This document shows, in pieces, positions 8,710 through 17,186 of a stretch of 64,000 nucleotides of DNA. The notes under the pieces were generated by a model, which saw only the letters and a list, made by a program, of their open reading frames with translations, was not told the DNA's origin and ran no database searches. This DNA is from Streptomyces resistomycificus (GTDB taxonomy: Bacteria; Actinomycetota; Actinomycetes; Streptomycetales; Streptomycetaceae): NCBI RefSeq assembly GCF_001514265.1, contig NZ_KQ948993.1, positions 1 through 64,000 of the forward strand, given 5' to 3'. The stretch's first letter is position 1; the number at the start of each line of letters is the position of its first letter. A program made the position numbers and the translations under genes.

Positions 8710-8767
8710 GGTGCGGAGCGGCTGGGAGCGTGGCAGCCGGTGCGAAGCGGCCAGGAGCGTGGCAGCC
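8710..8767. repeat. Tandem 29-nt direct repeat in a gene-free region
   Basis: Two adjacent 29-nt units (8710-8738 and 8739-8767) agree at 26 of 29 positions; each starts GGTGCGRAGCGG and ends GAGCGTGGCAGCC. A partial related unit (GGTGCGGAGGGC) precedes them. The surrounding 465-bp gap (8467-8931) otherwise holds the leader ORF and promoter region of the Tet-type gene and the promoter of the XdhC gene; I see no further gene in it. Confidence 0.7.
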
Positions 8768-8931
8768 GGCGGTGCCCGTGGCCCGGATACGACGCTCGCA
8801 CCGCCTCGCGCACCACGTGACCTGGGCCGATACGCGCGCAGCCCGACCCCTGGCGGCCGAACTCGCGGCGGCGCTGCCGAGCGTGGACGCTGTGAGGGGA
8901 GCCGAAACGGCTTGAGCAGGAGGAGCGGATC

Positions 8932-10035
8932 GTGCGTGACATTCTCCCGGTGCTGAGCGGCTGGTACGCGGACCGCACGCCCTTCGGCCTGGCCACGGTG
9001 GTCGCGGTCAGCCGCAGCACGCCGCGCGATCCCGGTGCGGCCATGGCCGTCGGTCCGGGTGACGAGGTCGTCGGCAGCGTGTCCGGCGGCTGTGTGGAGG
9101 GGGCCGTCTTCGAGCTCGCCCGGGAGGTGGTGGCGGACGGGGCGGCGCGCCTGGAGACCTTCGGTTACAGCGACGCCGACGCCTTCGCGGTCGGCCTCAC
9201 CTGCGGCGGCGAGATCACCTTGCTGGTCCGGCCCGTCACCCCCGAGACCGACCCGTCCTTCGGCGCGGTCGCCGAGTCCGTCGCCGCGGGCCGCCCGGTG
9301 ACCGTTTCCACGGTGACCGACGGCCCGGCGCCGCGCGGAACCACGCTCGCGGTGTGGCCGGACCGGGTCGCCGGCACCCTCGGCACGCCTGGCCTGGACG
9401 CGGCGGTCACCGCTGACGCGCGCGGCGAGCTCGCCCTCGGCGCCACGGGCGTCAGGCACTACGGACCACACGGCGAACGCCGTGAGGACGCGGTCTCCGT
9501 CTTCCTGCACTCCTTCGCGCCCCCGCCGCGCATGCTGGTCTTCGGCGCGATCGACTACGCGGCCGCGGTCGCCCGCGTCGGCGACTTCCTCGGCTACCGC
9601 GTCACGGTGTGCGACGCCCGCCCGGTGTTCGCCACGCCCCGGCGCTTCCCCGAGGGCGTCGAGGTGGTCGTGGACTGGCCGCACCGCTACCTCCGGGCCA
9701 CCGGCACCGACGACCGTACGGTGATCTGCGTACTCACCCACGACCCGAAGTTCGACGTACCGCTGCTGGAGGAGGCGCTGCGCCGGCCGGCCGCCTACAT
9801 CGGGGCGATGGGCAGCCGCCGTACCCACGAGGACCGCATGCGACGCCTGACGGAGGCCTCACTCACCGCGGCCGAGCTGGCCCGGCTGCGCTCCCCGGTC
9901 GGGCTCGATCTCGGCGCCCGGACACCCGAGGAGGTCGCCGTGTCCGTGGCCGCCGAGATCGTCGCGCTGCGCTGGGGCGGCAGCGGCGTCCCGCTGACGC
10001 GGACCGCGGGAGCCATCCACCCCGCCGACTCATGA
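8932..10035 (+). CDS. XdhC/CoxI-family protein
   Basis: A 367-residue protein with the two-part XdhC architecture. The N-terminal domain contains PRDPGAAMAVGPGDEVVGSVSGGCVEGAV, with the conserved SGGCVE motif (split here for length as PGDEVVG and SGGCVE), and LTCGGEITLLVRP. The C-terminal Rossmann-like domain has LVFGAIDYAAAVARVGDFLG and ends with YIGAMGSRRTHEDR and SPVGLDLGARTPEEVAVSVAAEI. Family members bind and help sulfurate and insert the molybdenum cofactor into xanthine-dehydrogenase-type enzymes. No molybdo-hydroxylase subunits are adjacent, so the partner enzyme must be elsewhere. A GCAGGAGGAGCGGATC ribosome site precedes the GTG. The gene is convergent with the kinase gene with only 8 bp between stops. 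Confidence 0.88.
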   Translation: MRDILPVLSGWYADRTPFGLATVVAVSRSTPRDPGAAMAVGPGDEVVGSVSGGCVEGAVFELAREVVADGAARLETFGYSDADAFAVGLTCGGEITLLVRPVTPETDPSFGAVAESVAAGRPVTVSTVTDGPAPRGTTLAVWPDRVAGTLGTPGLDAAVTADARGELALGATGVRHYGPHGERREDAVSVFLHSFAPPPRMLVFGAIDYAAAVARVGDFLGYRVTVCDARPVFATPRRFPEGVEVVVDWPHRYLRATGTDDRTVICVLTHDPKFDVPLLEEALRRPAAYIGAMGSRRTHEDRMRRLTEASLTAAELARLRSPVGLDLGARTPEEVAVSVAAEIVALRWGGSGVPLTRTAGAIHPADS

Positions 10036-10043
10036 CCCGGCCC

Positions 10044-10958
10044 TCAGGCGCCGTGGCGCCGGTGGTCCTCCACCACCGCGTCGAGGTGGCTCAGGGCCGC
10101 GGTCACCCGGGCGGGGTCCGCCTGGAAGAACGGGTCGTCCGGCACCGGCAGCGACCCCGCCACCGCCCAGCCGCGGCCGCGCGCCCAGGTCGCGTCGTCC
10201 AGGCGGATCTCCTCCCGGAAGGCGTCCCGCGCCGAAGCGGGCAGGAGCTTCCAGGCGGGCAGCAGATCCACCGCGGGATCGGCCACCGCCAGCGTCCCGA
10301 AGTCGATCACCGCGCTGAGCCTGCCGTCCACGGTCAGCAGGTTCCCCGCGTCGAGGTCCCCGTGGATCCACACCGGCGGCCGGTCCCAGGCGGGGGCCGC
10401 GAGCGCCGCCTCCCACACCTGTGTCAGCGGGTCCGTGTCGACCAGGCCCGACTTCTTCAGCGCCTCGAGCTTGGGCCGTACGCGCGCTTCGGCGGCCAGT
10501 GAGTCCCGCTCGTCGCCCATCGGCACCCCGCGGAAGGCGTTGCTGTCCTGGGGACCGGGTCCGCCGGTGGCGTCGACCGACCGCAGGCCCCTGAGGAACC
10601 CGGCGAGGTCGCGCGCGGCCCGGACGGGGTCGGCCAGTCCCCCGGTCGTCGCCGTGTCACCCTCCAGCCAGCGGTACACCGACCACGGGTACGGGTAGCC
10701 CTCGCCGGGCTCACCCCGCGCGACCGGCTGGGAGACCGGCAGCGGCAGCCGCGGGGCGAGGTACGGCAGCCAGCGGTGTTCGCGCTCCACCTGGCCCGCC
10801 CAGCGGGCGTGGCGCGGGAGCCGCACCGACAGGTCGGGCCCGAGCCGGAAGGTGGCGTTGTCCATGCCGGACTGCCGAACCGGGGCGAGGGGCAGCCGCG
10901 CCCACTGCGGGAACTGGGTGGCGAGCAGACGGCGTACGAGGGAAGCGTCGATCAGCAC
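10044..10958 (-). CDS. Aminoglycoside phosphotransferase (APH)-family kinase
   Basis: A protein-kinase-like small-molecule kinase of about 304 residues. The nucleotide-binding lobe has DNATFRLGPDLSVRLPRH. The catalytic loop is WIHGDLDAGNLLTVDG (Brenner motif HxDxxxxN), and the metal-binding Asp is in AVIDFGTLAVADPAVDL. Many actinobacterial members do not inactivate aminoglycosides, so the substrate is open (hydroxylated metabolite or antibiotic). The frame is open to 11099, but family N-termini begin shortly before LLATQFPQW, so the GTG at 10958 is preferred. It has only a weak GGACGG ribosome site. The gene lies downstream of and in the same direction as the phosphoesterase gene, separated by a terminator-like hairpin. 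Confidence 0.83.
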   Translation of the reverse strand: MLIDASLVRRLLATQFPQWARLPLAPVRQSGMDNATFRLGPDLSVRLPRHARWAGQVEREHRWLPYLAPRLPLPVSQPVARGEPGEGYPYPWSVYRWLEGDTATTGGLADPVRAARDLAGFLRGLRSVDATGGPGPQDSNAFRGVPMGDERDSLAAEARVRPKLEALKKSGLVDTDPLTQVWEAALAAPAWDRPPVWIHGDLDAGNLLTVDGRLSAVIDFGTLAVADPAVDLLPAWKLLPASARDAFREEIRLDDATWARGRGWAVAGSLPVPDDPFFQADPARVTAALSHLDAVVEDHRRHGA

Positions 10959-11115
10959 GCCGTCCAGTTCAGCGGGACGCCGGGCGAGCGTCCAGCGAAT
11001 TAGGTGTGTGGGGCCGCTCGGCAGGGGTACGCGGCGCGCAAGGGATGAGGGCAGCGTGCCCTTGTCCGCACCTCCGGCCAGGAAGGAGGTCCGTGGCAAC
11101 GCATACGCACAGCAC

Positions 11116-11147
11116 CCGGGCCGCTTCCCCTACACGGAGCGGCCCGG
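11116..11147. terminator. Hairpin downstream of the phosphoesterase gene
   Basis: CCGGGCCGCTTC (11116-11127) pairs with CGGAGCGGCCCGG (ending 11147) to give a 12-bp stem with one G-U. It lies 3' of the minus-strand phosphoesterase gene and 5' of the kinase gene, so the two are probably separate transcripts. Confidence 0.6.
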
Positions 11148-11166
11148 ACCTACCGCGCACCGCCCC

Positions 11167-11667
11167 CTACCGCGGGGGCAGGCGGTGCAGTCGTACGTCC
11201 GAGAGGCGGCCGTCGGCCACCGCCGCGGTCATGTAGGTGCAGTGCGGCTGACGGCGGCGGTCCGTCGGCGAACCGGGATTGAGCAGCCGCAGTCCGCCGG
11301 CGGTGGTGGTGTCCCAGGGGATGTGACTGTGCCCGAAGACCAGCACGTCGACGTCGGGGAACCGGGCGGCACAGCGTGCCTCGCGTCCCTGGGCGGAGCC
11401 CGTCTCGTGGACGACGGCGAAGCGCAGGCCGCCGAGTTCGGCGTACGCCACCTCGGGGAGCCGGGCGCGCAACTGTGGCCCGTCGTTGTTGCCGTACACG
11501 GCGACGAGCCGGGCGCTGCGGCGCTCCAGCAGGTCGAGCGTGGCCACGTCGACCCAGTCCCCGGCGTGGAACACGGCGTCGGCGCGCGGGAGTTGGGCGA
11601 GCAGGGGCGCGGGGAGCTCCTTGGCGCGCCGGGGAAGGTGGGTGTCCGACATGAGGAGGAGGCGCAC
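11167..11667 (-). CDS. YfcE-type metallophosphoesterase
   Basis: A 166-residue calcineurin-like phosphoesterase of the MJ0936/YfcE family. The metal-binding blocks are in order: MSDTHLP, FHAGDWVD, YGNNDGPQ, VVHETG (in place of the usual GHG/HGH block) and FGHSHIPW, then LLNPGSPTDRRR. Such enzymes are cytosolic Mn-dependent phosphodiesterases of broad specificity. The GTG start at 11667 is set by the family N-terminus MRLLLMSDTH. No operon partner is apparent. The physiological substrate is unknown. Confidence 0.9.
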   Translation of the reverse strand: MRLLLMSDTHLPRRAKELPAPLLAQLPRADAVFHAGDWVDVATLDLLERRSARLVAVYGNNDGPQLRARLPEVAYAELGGLRFAVVHETGSAQGREARCAARFPDVDVLVFGHSHIPWDTTTAGGLRLLNPGSPTDRRRQPHCTYMTAAVADGRLSDVRLHRLPPR

Positions 11668-11847
11668 ACCGCCAGGCTACCCGCGCGGGGGCGGCACGGA
11701 GGGACACGCAAGTCCGTCACTCGGGGACACGCCGGGCGTCCTCACCGGAGGGCCGAGGCGGGAGAACGGGCCCGGTGGGGTTAGCATCTGCCCACGCGTA
11801 CCAGCGAAATCACCCACGGCAAGCGACCTGAGGGGGCCCGGAGCCCG

Positions 11848-13830
11848 ATGCCGGTGAAGGTCAGCGTCATCGTTCCCGTTTACAACCCGGGGACATACAT
11901 CGAGGACTGCGTCGCCTCGTTGCTGAGGCAGTCACTGCCTCCCGACGAATACGAAGTGATCTTCGTCGACGACGGTTCCACCGACGAGACACCCGCCCGC
12001 CTGGACGAGGTGGCCGCCGAGAACACTCTGGTGACGGTCGTCCACCAGCAGAACTCCGGCTGGTCGGGCAAGCCACGCAACGTGGGGATCGCCGCCGCCC
12101 AGGGCGAGTACGTGATGTTCGTCGACAACGACGACTACCTCGGCGACGAGGCCCTGGAGCGGATGTACGACTACGGAGTCGCCAACGGCGCCGACGTGGT
12201 CATCGGCAAGATGGCGGGCAAGGGGCGCCCGGTGCCGGTGGAGCTGTTCCGCCGCAACCATCCGCGCGCCACCGTCGAGAACGCCCCGCTGATCGACAGC
12301 CTCACCCCGCACAAGATGTTCCGCCGGGCCTTCCTCGACGACATCGGTCTGCGCTTCCCCGAGGGCCGGCGGCGCCTGGAGGACCACGTCTTCGTCACGG
12401 AGGCGTTCCTGCGCGCGGACAACGTCTCCGTGCTCAGCGACTACGTCTGCTACTACCACGTCAAGCGTGACGACGCGTCCAACGCGGGCTTCCAGCGCTT
12501 CGACCCGGGCGGCTACTTCAAGAACCTCCGCGAGGCGCTCGACGTCGTCGAGGAATACACCGAGCCGGGACCGCTGCGTGACCGGCTCCTGCGGCGCTGG
12601 CTGCGCAACGAGATGGTCGAGCGGATGCGCGGGCGGCGGCTGCTCGCCCTGCCCGCGGACTACCGCAAGGAGATGTTCGACGAGATCCACGGGGTCGTCG
12701 TCGAGCGCTTCGGGCCCGGTGTGGCCGCCGGCCTGCAGCCGACGCAGCAGATCGTCGCCGCGCTGATCGCCGCCGACCGGTTCGACGACGTCGTGGCGTT
12801 CGCCGAGTGGGAGGCGTCCGTCGCCCTCAAGGCGACGCCCGTCGACGTCCGGTGGGAGGACGGCGCGCTGCGGATCGGCCTGTCCGCCGAGTACACGGTC
12901 GGCGGTGAGCCGATGACGTTCCCGGCCGGCCCGGCCGGCACCTCGCCGTCCGGCGCGCCGAAGGACGTGACCGAGGCGGTCGCCCGGGTGGCGGCCGACA
13001 GCGTCGCCCGTTTCGGTACGGCCACGGCGGACCTGCTGCTGCGTCAACGCGCCACCGCCGCACAGTACTTCCAGCCCGTCGAGTTCACCCGGGAGATCGT
13101 CCCGGTGGAGGAGGGCGGGCGGGTCCGGCTGGTGCTGCGCGCCACGGCCGTCGTCCGTCCCGGCACCGCGGCCGACGGCGCTCCCGTCAACGCGGGCCTG
13201 TGGGACTTCTTCGTTCGGGTGAAGCTGGGCGGCTGGACCAAGGAGGGCCGGCTGGGGCCGGTTCGACCCGTTCCCCGCAAGGACCGCACGGCCACCTCCG
13301 CCGGTGTGGCGGGCGGCCGCGTGGTCCTGCCGTACTGGACCGATCCGCAGGCCCATCTCGCCCTGGACGTCGACCGCGCCACCAAGCGGCTCGGCCTCGC
13401 CGCTGTCACGCCCCAGGACGTCACCGTCAGCGGTGACGGGCTGCGCGTACCGCTTCCGCTGCACGTGCCCGGCGACACGGACGTGCTGCTGCGGCTCACC
13501 TCCACCGCCGCCCGTGAGGTCCCCGGCACGCTGTCGCCGGACCCGAACGGCTCCGGGGCGGTGCTGGAGGCCAAGCTGCCGGCCGGTGACCTGGAGGGAC
13601 CGACCTGGCAGGTCGCGCTGAGCCTCGCCCCGGACGCCGACGAACCGCGTTTCCTCCCGCTGCCGTTGGCCCTGCGGGTCACGGCGGGTGGTGTGCAGGT
13701 GGTGCGCCCGGTACGGCCGGTGCGTCCGCCCGGGCCGGGCACCGCGCAGCGACTGGTGCGCAGGGCGCGGCGGGTACTCGGACGCGTCCGCCGGAAGGCG
13801 GCCCGTCGGATCAAGGCTTGGAGGGCTTGA
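11848..13830 (+). CDS. GT2 glycosyltransferase with C-terminal TarS-like domains (wall glycan synthesis)
   Basis: A 660-residue cytoplasmic glycosyltransferase. Residues ~1-230 are a GT-A fold of family GT2: VSVIVPVYNPGTYIEDCVAS, IFVDDGSTDETPARL, MFVDNDDYLGDEAL (the DxD-type metal site) and LEDHVFVTEAFLRA (catalytic base ED). Residues ~330-600 are beta-rich modules without catalytic motifs, the layout of teichoic-acid glycosyltransferases of the TarS type. The C-terminal ~50 residues are strongly basic (RRARRVLGRVRRKAARR), which could hold the enzyme at the membrane. It sits 4 bp ahead of rfbC and near a full dTDP-rhamnose set, so it may act in assembly of a rhamnose-containing wall polymer. 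That link is inference. Confidence 0.85.
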   Translation: MPVKVSVIVPVYNPGTYIEDCVASLLRQSLPPDEYEVIFVDDGSTDETPARLDEVAAENTLVTVVHQQNSGWSGKPRNVGIAAAQGEYVMFVDNDDYLGDEALERMYDYGVANGADVVIGKMAGKGRPVPVELFRRNHPRATVENAPLIDSLTPHKMFRRAFLDDIGLRFPEGRRRLEDHVFVTEAFLRADNVSVLSDYVCYYHVKRDDASNAGFQRFDPGGYFKNLREALDVVEEYTEPGPLRDRLLRRWLRNEMVERMRGRRLLALPADYRKEMFDEIHGVVVERFGPGVAAGLQPTQQIVAALIAADRFDDVVAFAEWEASVALKATPVDVRWEDGALRIGLSAEYTVGGEPMTFPAGPAGTSPSGAPKDVTEAVARVAADSVARFGTATADLLLRQRATAAQYFQPVEFTREIVPVEEGGRVRLVLRATAVVRPGTAADGAPVNAGLWDFFVRVKLGGWTKEGRLGPVRPVPRKDRTATSAGVAGGRVVLPYWTDPQAHLALDVDRATKRLGLAAVTPQDVTVSGDGLRVPLPLHVPGDTDVLLRLTSTAAREVPGTLSPDPNGSGAVLEAKLPAGDLEGPTWQVALSLAPDADEPRFLPLPLALRVTAGGVQVVRPVRPVRPPGPGTAQRLVRRARRVLGRVRRKAARRIKAWRA

Positions 13831-13834
13831 GAGC

Positions 13835-14443
13835 GTGCGATCACTGGGGATCGAAGGGGCCTGGGTGCTGGAGCCCAAGGTCTTCCCGGACGAGCGGGGC
13901 ACCTTCCACGAGTGGTTTCGTGGCGAGGAGTTCCGTGAGGCCACCGGCTACGACCTGTCGCTGGCGCAGGCCAACTGCTCCGTCTCGAGGCGGGGCGTGC
14001 TGCGCGGGGTGCACTTCTCGGACGTGCCGCCCGGTCAGGCCAAGTACGTCAGCTGCGTGCGCGGCGCCGTCCTCGACGTGGTGGTCGACCTGCGCGTCGG
14101 CTCACCCTCGTTCGGGCAGTGGGAGGCCGTACGGCTCGACGACGACAACCGGCACGCCGTGTTCCTCGCCGAGGGGCTCGGGCACGCGTTCATGGCCCTG
14201 ACCGACGACGCGACCGTGGTGTACCTGTGCTCGACCGGCTACGCGCCGAACCGTGAGCACGGGGTGAACCCGCTCGACCCCGCGCTCGGCCTTCCCTGGC
14301 CCGAGGGCATCGAGCCGCTGCTGTCCCCGAAGGACGCGGAGGCGCCGTCGCTGGCCGAGGCCGAGGCGTCGGGTCTGCTGCCGTCGTACGCGACCTGCTC
14401 GGCCTACTACAAGGACCTGCGCGGCGGACCGCTCGACGACTGA
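13835..14443 (+). CDS. rfbC: dTDP-4-dehydrorhamnose 3,5-epimerase
   Basis: A 202-residue cupin-fold epimerase, third step of dTDP-L-rhamnose synthesis. The family signature is complete: EPKVFPDERGTFHEWF, GVLRGVHFSD (catalytic His), VVDLRVGSPSFGQWEAVRL, FLAEGLGHAFMAL and VVYLCSTGYAPNREHGVNPLDP. The GTG start lies 4 nt after the glycosyltransferase stop, with GGAGGG in the end of that gene as ribosome site, so the two form an operon. The other three enzymes of the pathway are on the opposite strand just downstream. Confidence 0.95.
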   Translation: MRSLGIEGAWVLEPKVFPDERGTFHEWFRGEEFREATGYDLSLAQANCSVSRRGVLRGVHFSDVPPGQAKYVSCVRGAVLDVVVDLRVGSPSFGQWEAVRLDDDNRHAVFLAEGLGHAFMALTDDATVVYLCSTGYAPNREHGVNPLDPALGLPWPEGIEPLLSPKDAEAPSLAEAEASGLLPSYATCSAYYKDLRGGPLDD

Positions 14444-14451
14444 ACGTGAGT

Positions 14452-14502
14452 CGGCCCCCGGCCGCCGACCTGCCCCTTCGGGTGGTCGGCGGCCGGGGGC
14501 CG
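14452..14502. terminator. Strong bidirectional terminator (19-bp stem)
   Basis: CGGCCCCCGGCCGCCGACC (14452-14470) pairs perfectly with 14484-14502 around a 13-nt loop. It lies between the convergent rfbC and methyltransferase genes and should stop transcription from both sides; TCTTTGT follows on the plus strand. Confidence 0.88.
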
Positions 14503-14521
14503 TCTTTGTGGGCCGGCCGGC

Positions 14522-15325
14522 TCAGCGGCCGGGCGAGACCTGCTCCAGGGCCTTGCGCAGCGGGTCCCAGCCGCGGGAGCGGCGGACACCGAGGTTGCGG
14601 GCCTTGGTCAGCGGACCCCAGAAGGGGGCTTCGAGCAGTTCCTTCGCCGGGACCGCCCGTACCCGCTCCAGGACCGCCTCGGGCACCTTCTGCGGGTCCG
14701 GCACGTTGAACTCGGCCATGATCTCGTCGTACTTGTCGTGCAGCACCGTGTTCTCCGGGTCGGCGCCGAAGACGACAAGCTGACCGGTGGGCTGCGTGTC
14801 GACGTGGACGGTGACCAGGTCCGGCCGGTAACGGTTGAGGATCTCGGCGACCTTGTAGACGTCACCGGTCCAGGCGCCGGTGTGCCGGTCGCGGGCCGCC
14901 TCGTCGATGTTGCGGGGCAGCATGTCGTCGAGCACGATCACGCTCGACCAGTCGGAGTGCTTCTCCACGTTCATGAAGTCACGCAGCGCGTACTCGAACA
15001 GGTGCATGCCGTCGATGAACGACAGGTCGAGGGTGGTGCGCCGCCAGTAGCCGATCGGGCTACGGCCCCGACGCAGGTTGCGCACGGGGTGGCGGCCGCC
15101 CTTGAGGTGACCGAGGGGGTTGTCCCGGGCGAAGAAGTCGTCGCTGGTGGCCTTCACCAGGTGGACGTCGCACCGGATCTCGGTGACCACCTTGAAGGCG
15201 GGGTCGATCGCGATGCTGGGGACGCGGGACAGGGTCAGGCTGCGACCGTCGTTGACCCCGATCTCGAGGTAGTTGCGGTTGGCGCTGACCTTGTGCAGCT
15301 CCCGCAGGAACTCATGGCGTTTCAC
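14522..15325 (-). CDS. Class I SAM-dependent methyltransferase (Methyltransf_24-like)
   Basis: A 267-residue protein with a Rossmann-type methyltransferase core. YLEIGVNDGRSL is motif I (SAM binding), AIDPAF the acidic end of strand 2, LDLSFIDGMHLFEYALRDF the post-motif with a metal/base-like Asp-His, and VIVLDDMLP the strand 5 region. This arrangement resembles the Methyltransf_24 group seen in glycan and secondary-metabolite loci. Its ATG overlaps the rfbD stop by four bases, so it is the last gene of the rfbA-rfbB-rfbD operon. By context it may O-methylate a sugar or glycan, possibly a capping reaction, but no substrate can be assigned. Confidence 0.82.
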   Translation of the reverse strand: MKRHEFLRELHKVSANRNYLEIGVNDGRSLTLSRVPSIAIDPAFKVVTEIRCDVHLVKATSDDFFARDNPLGHLKGGRHPVRNLRRGRSPIGYWRRTTLDLSFIDGMHLFEYALRDFMNVEKHSDWSSVIVLDDMLPRNIDEAARDRHTGAWTGDVYKVAEILNRYRPDLVTVHVDTQPTGQLVVFGADPENTVLHDKYDEIMAEFNVPDPQKVPEAVLERVRAVPAKELLEAPFWGPLTKARNLGVRRSRGWDPLRKALEQVSPGR

Positions 15326-16197
15326 GCAGGGGACTCCTTGCGGATCCGGGGAAGGGCTTCGTTCAGGGCGGAACGCCAGTCACGCAGCGGCGGCAGACCG
15401 AGCAACTGCCAGCGGCCGTGCGCTAGGGCGCTGTAGGCGGGACGGGGCGCGGGCCGGGAGAAGGCCTCGCTGCCGACGGGGCGCACCCGGTCGGGATCGG
15501 CGCCGAGGAGGTGGAACACCTCGCGCGCCAGGTCGTACCAGGTGGCCTCGCCGGAGTTGGTGGCGTGCAGGACACCGCTCGCGTCGCGGCCGATCCGGGG
15601 GCCGAGATCGGCGATCCGGGCGGCGACGTCCGCGCTCCAGGTGGGCTGGCCGCGCTGGTCGTCGACGACGTCGACGGTGTCGCGGCGGGCTTCGAGTTCG
15701 GTCATCGTACGGACGAAGCTGCGGCCGTGGACGCCGTAGAGCCAGGCGGTGCGCACGACGGCGGCGGCGCCGGGGAGTTCACGCAGCACGGCCAGCTCAC
15801 CGGCGAACTTGGTACGCCCGTAGGCGGTACGTGGGGCCGGCTCGTGGTCCTCGGGGTAGGGGGTGCTGCGGGCGTCGCCGTCGAAGACGTAGTCGGTGGA
15901 GACGTGGACGAGTCTCGTGCCGTGTGCGGCCGAGGCGCGGGCCAGCAGACGCGGCCCCTCGCCGTTGATCAGCAGCGCCCGCTCCTCGTCGGTCTCGGCG
16001 TCGTCGACGGCCGTGTACGCGGCGCAGTTGACCACGATGTCGGGCCGGTGCTCGGCGAAGACGCGCTCCACGTCCTCGGAGCGGGTGATGTCCAGCGCGG
16101 CACGGTCGAGGCCCGTCACCTGCTCACCGCGTCCGAGGAGTTCGTCGACCATGTCCTGGCCGAGCATGCCGCCCGCCCCGGTGACCAGCCACTTCAT
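15322..16197 (-). CDS. rfbD: dTDP-4-dehydrorhamnose reductase
   Basis: A 291-residue short-chain dehydrogenase-type reductase, last step of dTDP-L-rhamnose synthesis. The NAD(P)-binding motif is TGAGGMLGQD. VNCAAYTAVDDAE and HVSTDYVFDG are family hallmarks. The catalytic YxxxK is in TAYGRTKFAGE, and VVRTAWLYG follows. The ATG at 16197 overlaps the rfbB stop (ATGA), and its own stop overlaps the methyltransferase start the same way, a tightly coupled operon. Confidence 0.95.
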   Translation of the reverse strand: MKWLVTGAGGMLGQDMVDELLGRGEQVTGLDRAALDITRSEDVERVFAEHRPDIVVNCAAYTAVDDAETDEERALLINGEGPRLLARASAAHGTRLVHVSTDYVFDGDARSTPYPEDHEPAPRTAYGRTKFAGELAVLRELPGAAAVVRTAWLYGVHGRSFVRTMTELEARRDTVDVVDDQRGQPTWSADVAARIADLGPRIGRDASGVLHATNSGEATWYDLAREVFHLLGADPDRVRPVGSEAFSRPAPRPAYSALAHGRWQLLGLPPLRDWRSALNEALPRIRKESPA

Positions 16198-17186
16198 GAC
16201 GTCACCTGCTGTGCGGCGCGGCGCTTGAGCGGCTCCCACCAGGCCCGGTTGTCCCGGTACCAGGCGACGGTGTCGGCGAGGCCGGCCGCGAAGTCGTGCC
16301 GCGGCCGGTAACCGAGCTCCTCGCGGATCTTCGTGCAGTCGACCGAGTAGCGCAGGTCGTGGCCCTTGCGGTCGGTGACGTGGTCGACGCGGTCCCAGTC
16401 CGCCCCGCAGGCCTCCAGCAGCAGGCCGGTGAGCTGCTTGTTGCTCAGTTCGGTGCCGCCGCCGATGTTGTAGACCTCGCCCGCGCGGCCCCTGGTGCGC
16501 ACGAGTTCGACGCCCTGGCAGTGGTCCTCGACGTGCAGCCAGTCGCGGACGTTGAGGCCCTCGCCGTAGAGCGGGACGTTCTTGCCGTCCAGGAGGTTGG
16601 TGATGAACAGCGGGATGACCTTCTCGGGGAACTGGTGCGGCCCGTAGTTGTTGGAGCAGCGGGTGACGCGGACGTCCAGGCCGTGGGTGCGGTGGTAGGC
16701 GAGGGCGAGCAGGTCGGAGGAGGCCTTGGAGGCGGAGTACGGGGAGCTGGGCCGCAGCGGGTGCTCCTCGGGCCAGGAGCCCTCCTCGATGGAGCCGTAG
16801 ACCTCGTCGGTGGAGATGTGCACGAAGGTTCCCACCTCGTGCCGCAGAGCCGCGTCCAGCAGGGTCTGGGTGCCGACCACGTTGGTCAGGACGAAGTCGT
16901 CCGCCCCGGCGATCGAGCGGTCGACGTGCGACTCCGCGGCGAAGTGCACGACCTGGTCGGCCTCGGCCATGAGCTTGTCGACGAGCTCGGCGTCGCGGAT
17001 GTCGCCCTGGACGAACTCCAGTCGGGGATGGTCGAGTTCGAGGTTGTCGAGGGTGCCGGCGTAGGTGAGCTTGTCGAGCACGGTGATCCGGGGTGCGTCG
17101 GATGCCTCGCCCGCTTCGCCCGCGAGCAGGGTGCGGACGTAGGTCGAGCCGATGAACCCGGCGGCGCCGGTGACGAGGAGGTTCAT
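16194..17186 (-). CDS. rfbB: dTDP-glucose 4,6-dehydratase
   Basis: A 330-residue extended SDR enzyme, second step of dTDP-rhamnose and other deoxysugar pathways. The NAD motif is TGAAGFIGSTY. The active-site segment is HISTDEVYGSIEEG (Thr-Asp-Glu) followed by SPYSASKASSDLL (YxxxK). RCSNNYGPHQFPEKVIPLFI and YGEGLNVRDWLHVEDHC are diagnostic of RfbB. It overlaps both neighbours by four bases. Confidence 0.96.
   Translation of the reverse strand: MNLLVTGAAGFIGSTYVRTLLAGEAGEASDAPRITVLDKLTYAGTLDNLELDHPRLEFVQGDIRDAELVDKLMAEADQVVHFAAESHVDRSIAGADDFVLTNVVGTQTLLDAALRHEVGTFVHISTDEVYGSIEEGSWPEEHPLRPSSPYSASKASSDLLALAYHRTHGLDVRVTRCSNNYGPHQFPEKVIPLFITNLLDGKNVPLYGEGLNVRDWLHVEDHCQGVELVRTRGRAGEVYNIGGGTELSNKQLTGLLLEACGADWDRVDHVTDRKGHDLRYSVDCTKIREELGYRPRHDFAAGLADTVAWYRDNRAWWEPLKRRAAQQVTS

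Noticed and set aside
8710..8767. CRISPR-like repeats
   Set aside because: The two 29-nt units are directly adjacent without spacers, and there are no cas genes in the window.
10959..11099. N-terminal extension of the APH-family kinase to 11099
   Set aside because: The extra ~47 residues precede the conserved family start, show no ribosome site and contain low-information sequence; the GTG at 10958 fits the family better.
13688..13834. N-terminal extension of RfbC into the glycosyltransferase gene
   Set aside because: The extra residues (Cys/Arg/Gly-rich) are the shadow of the preceding gene; GTG at 13835 has a GGAGGG site and begins the family N-terminus.
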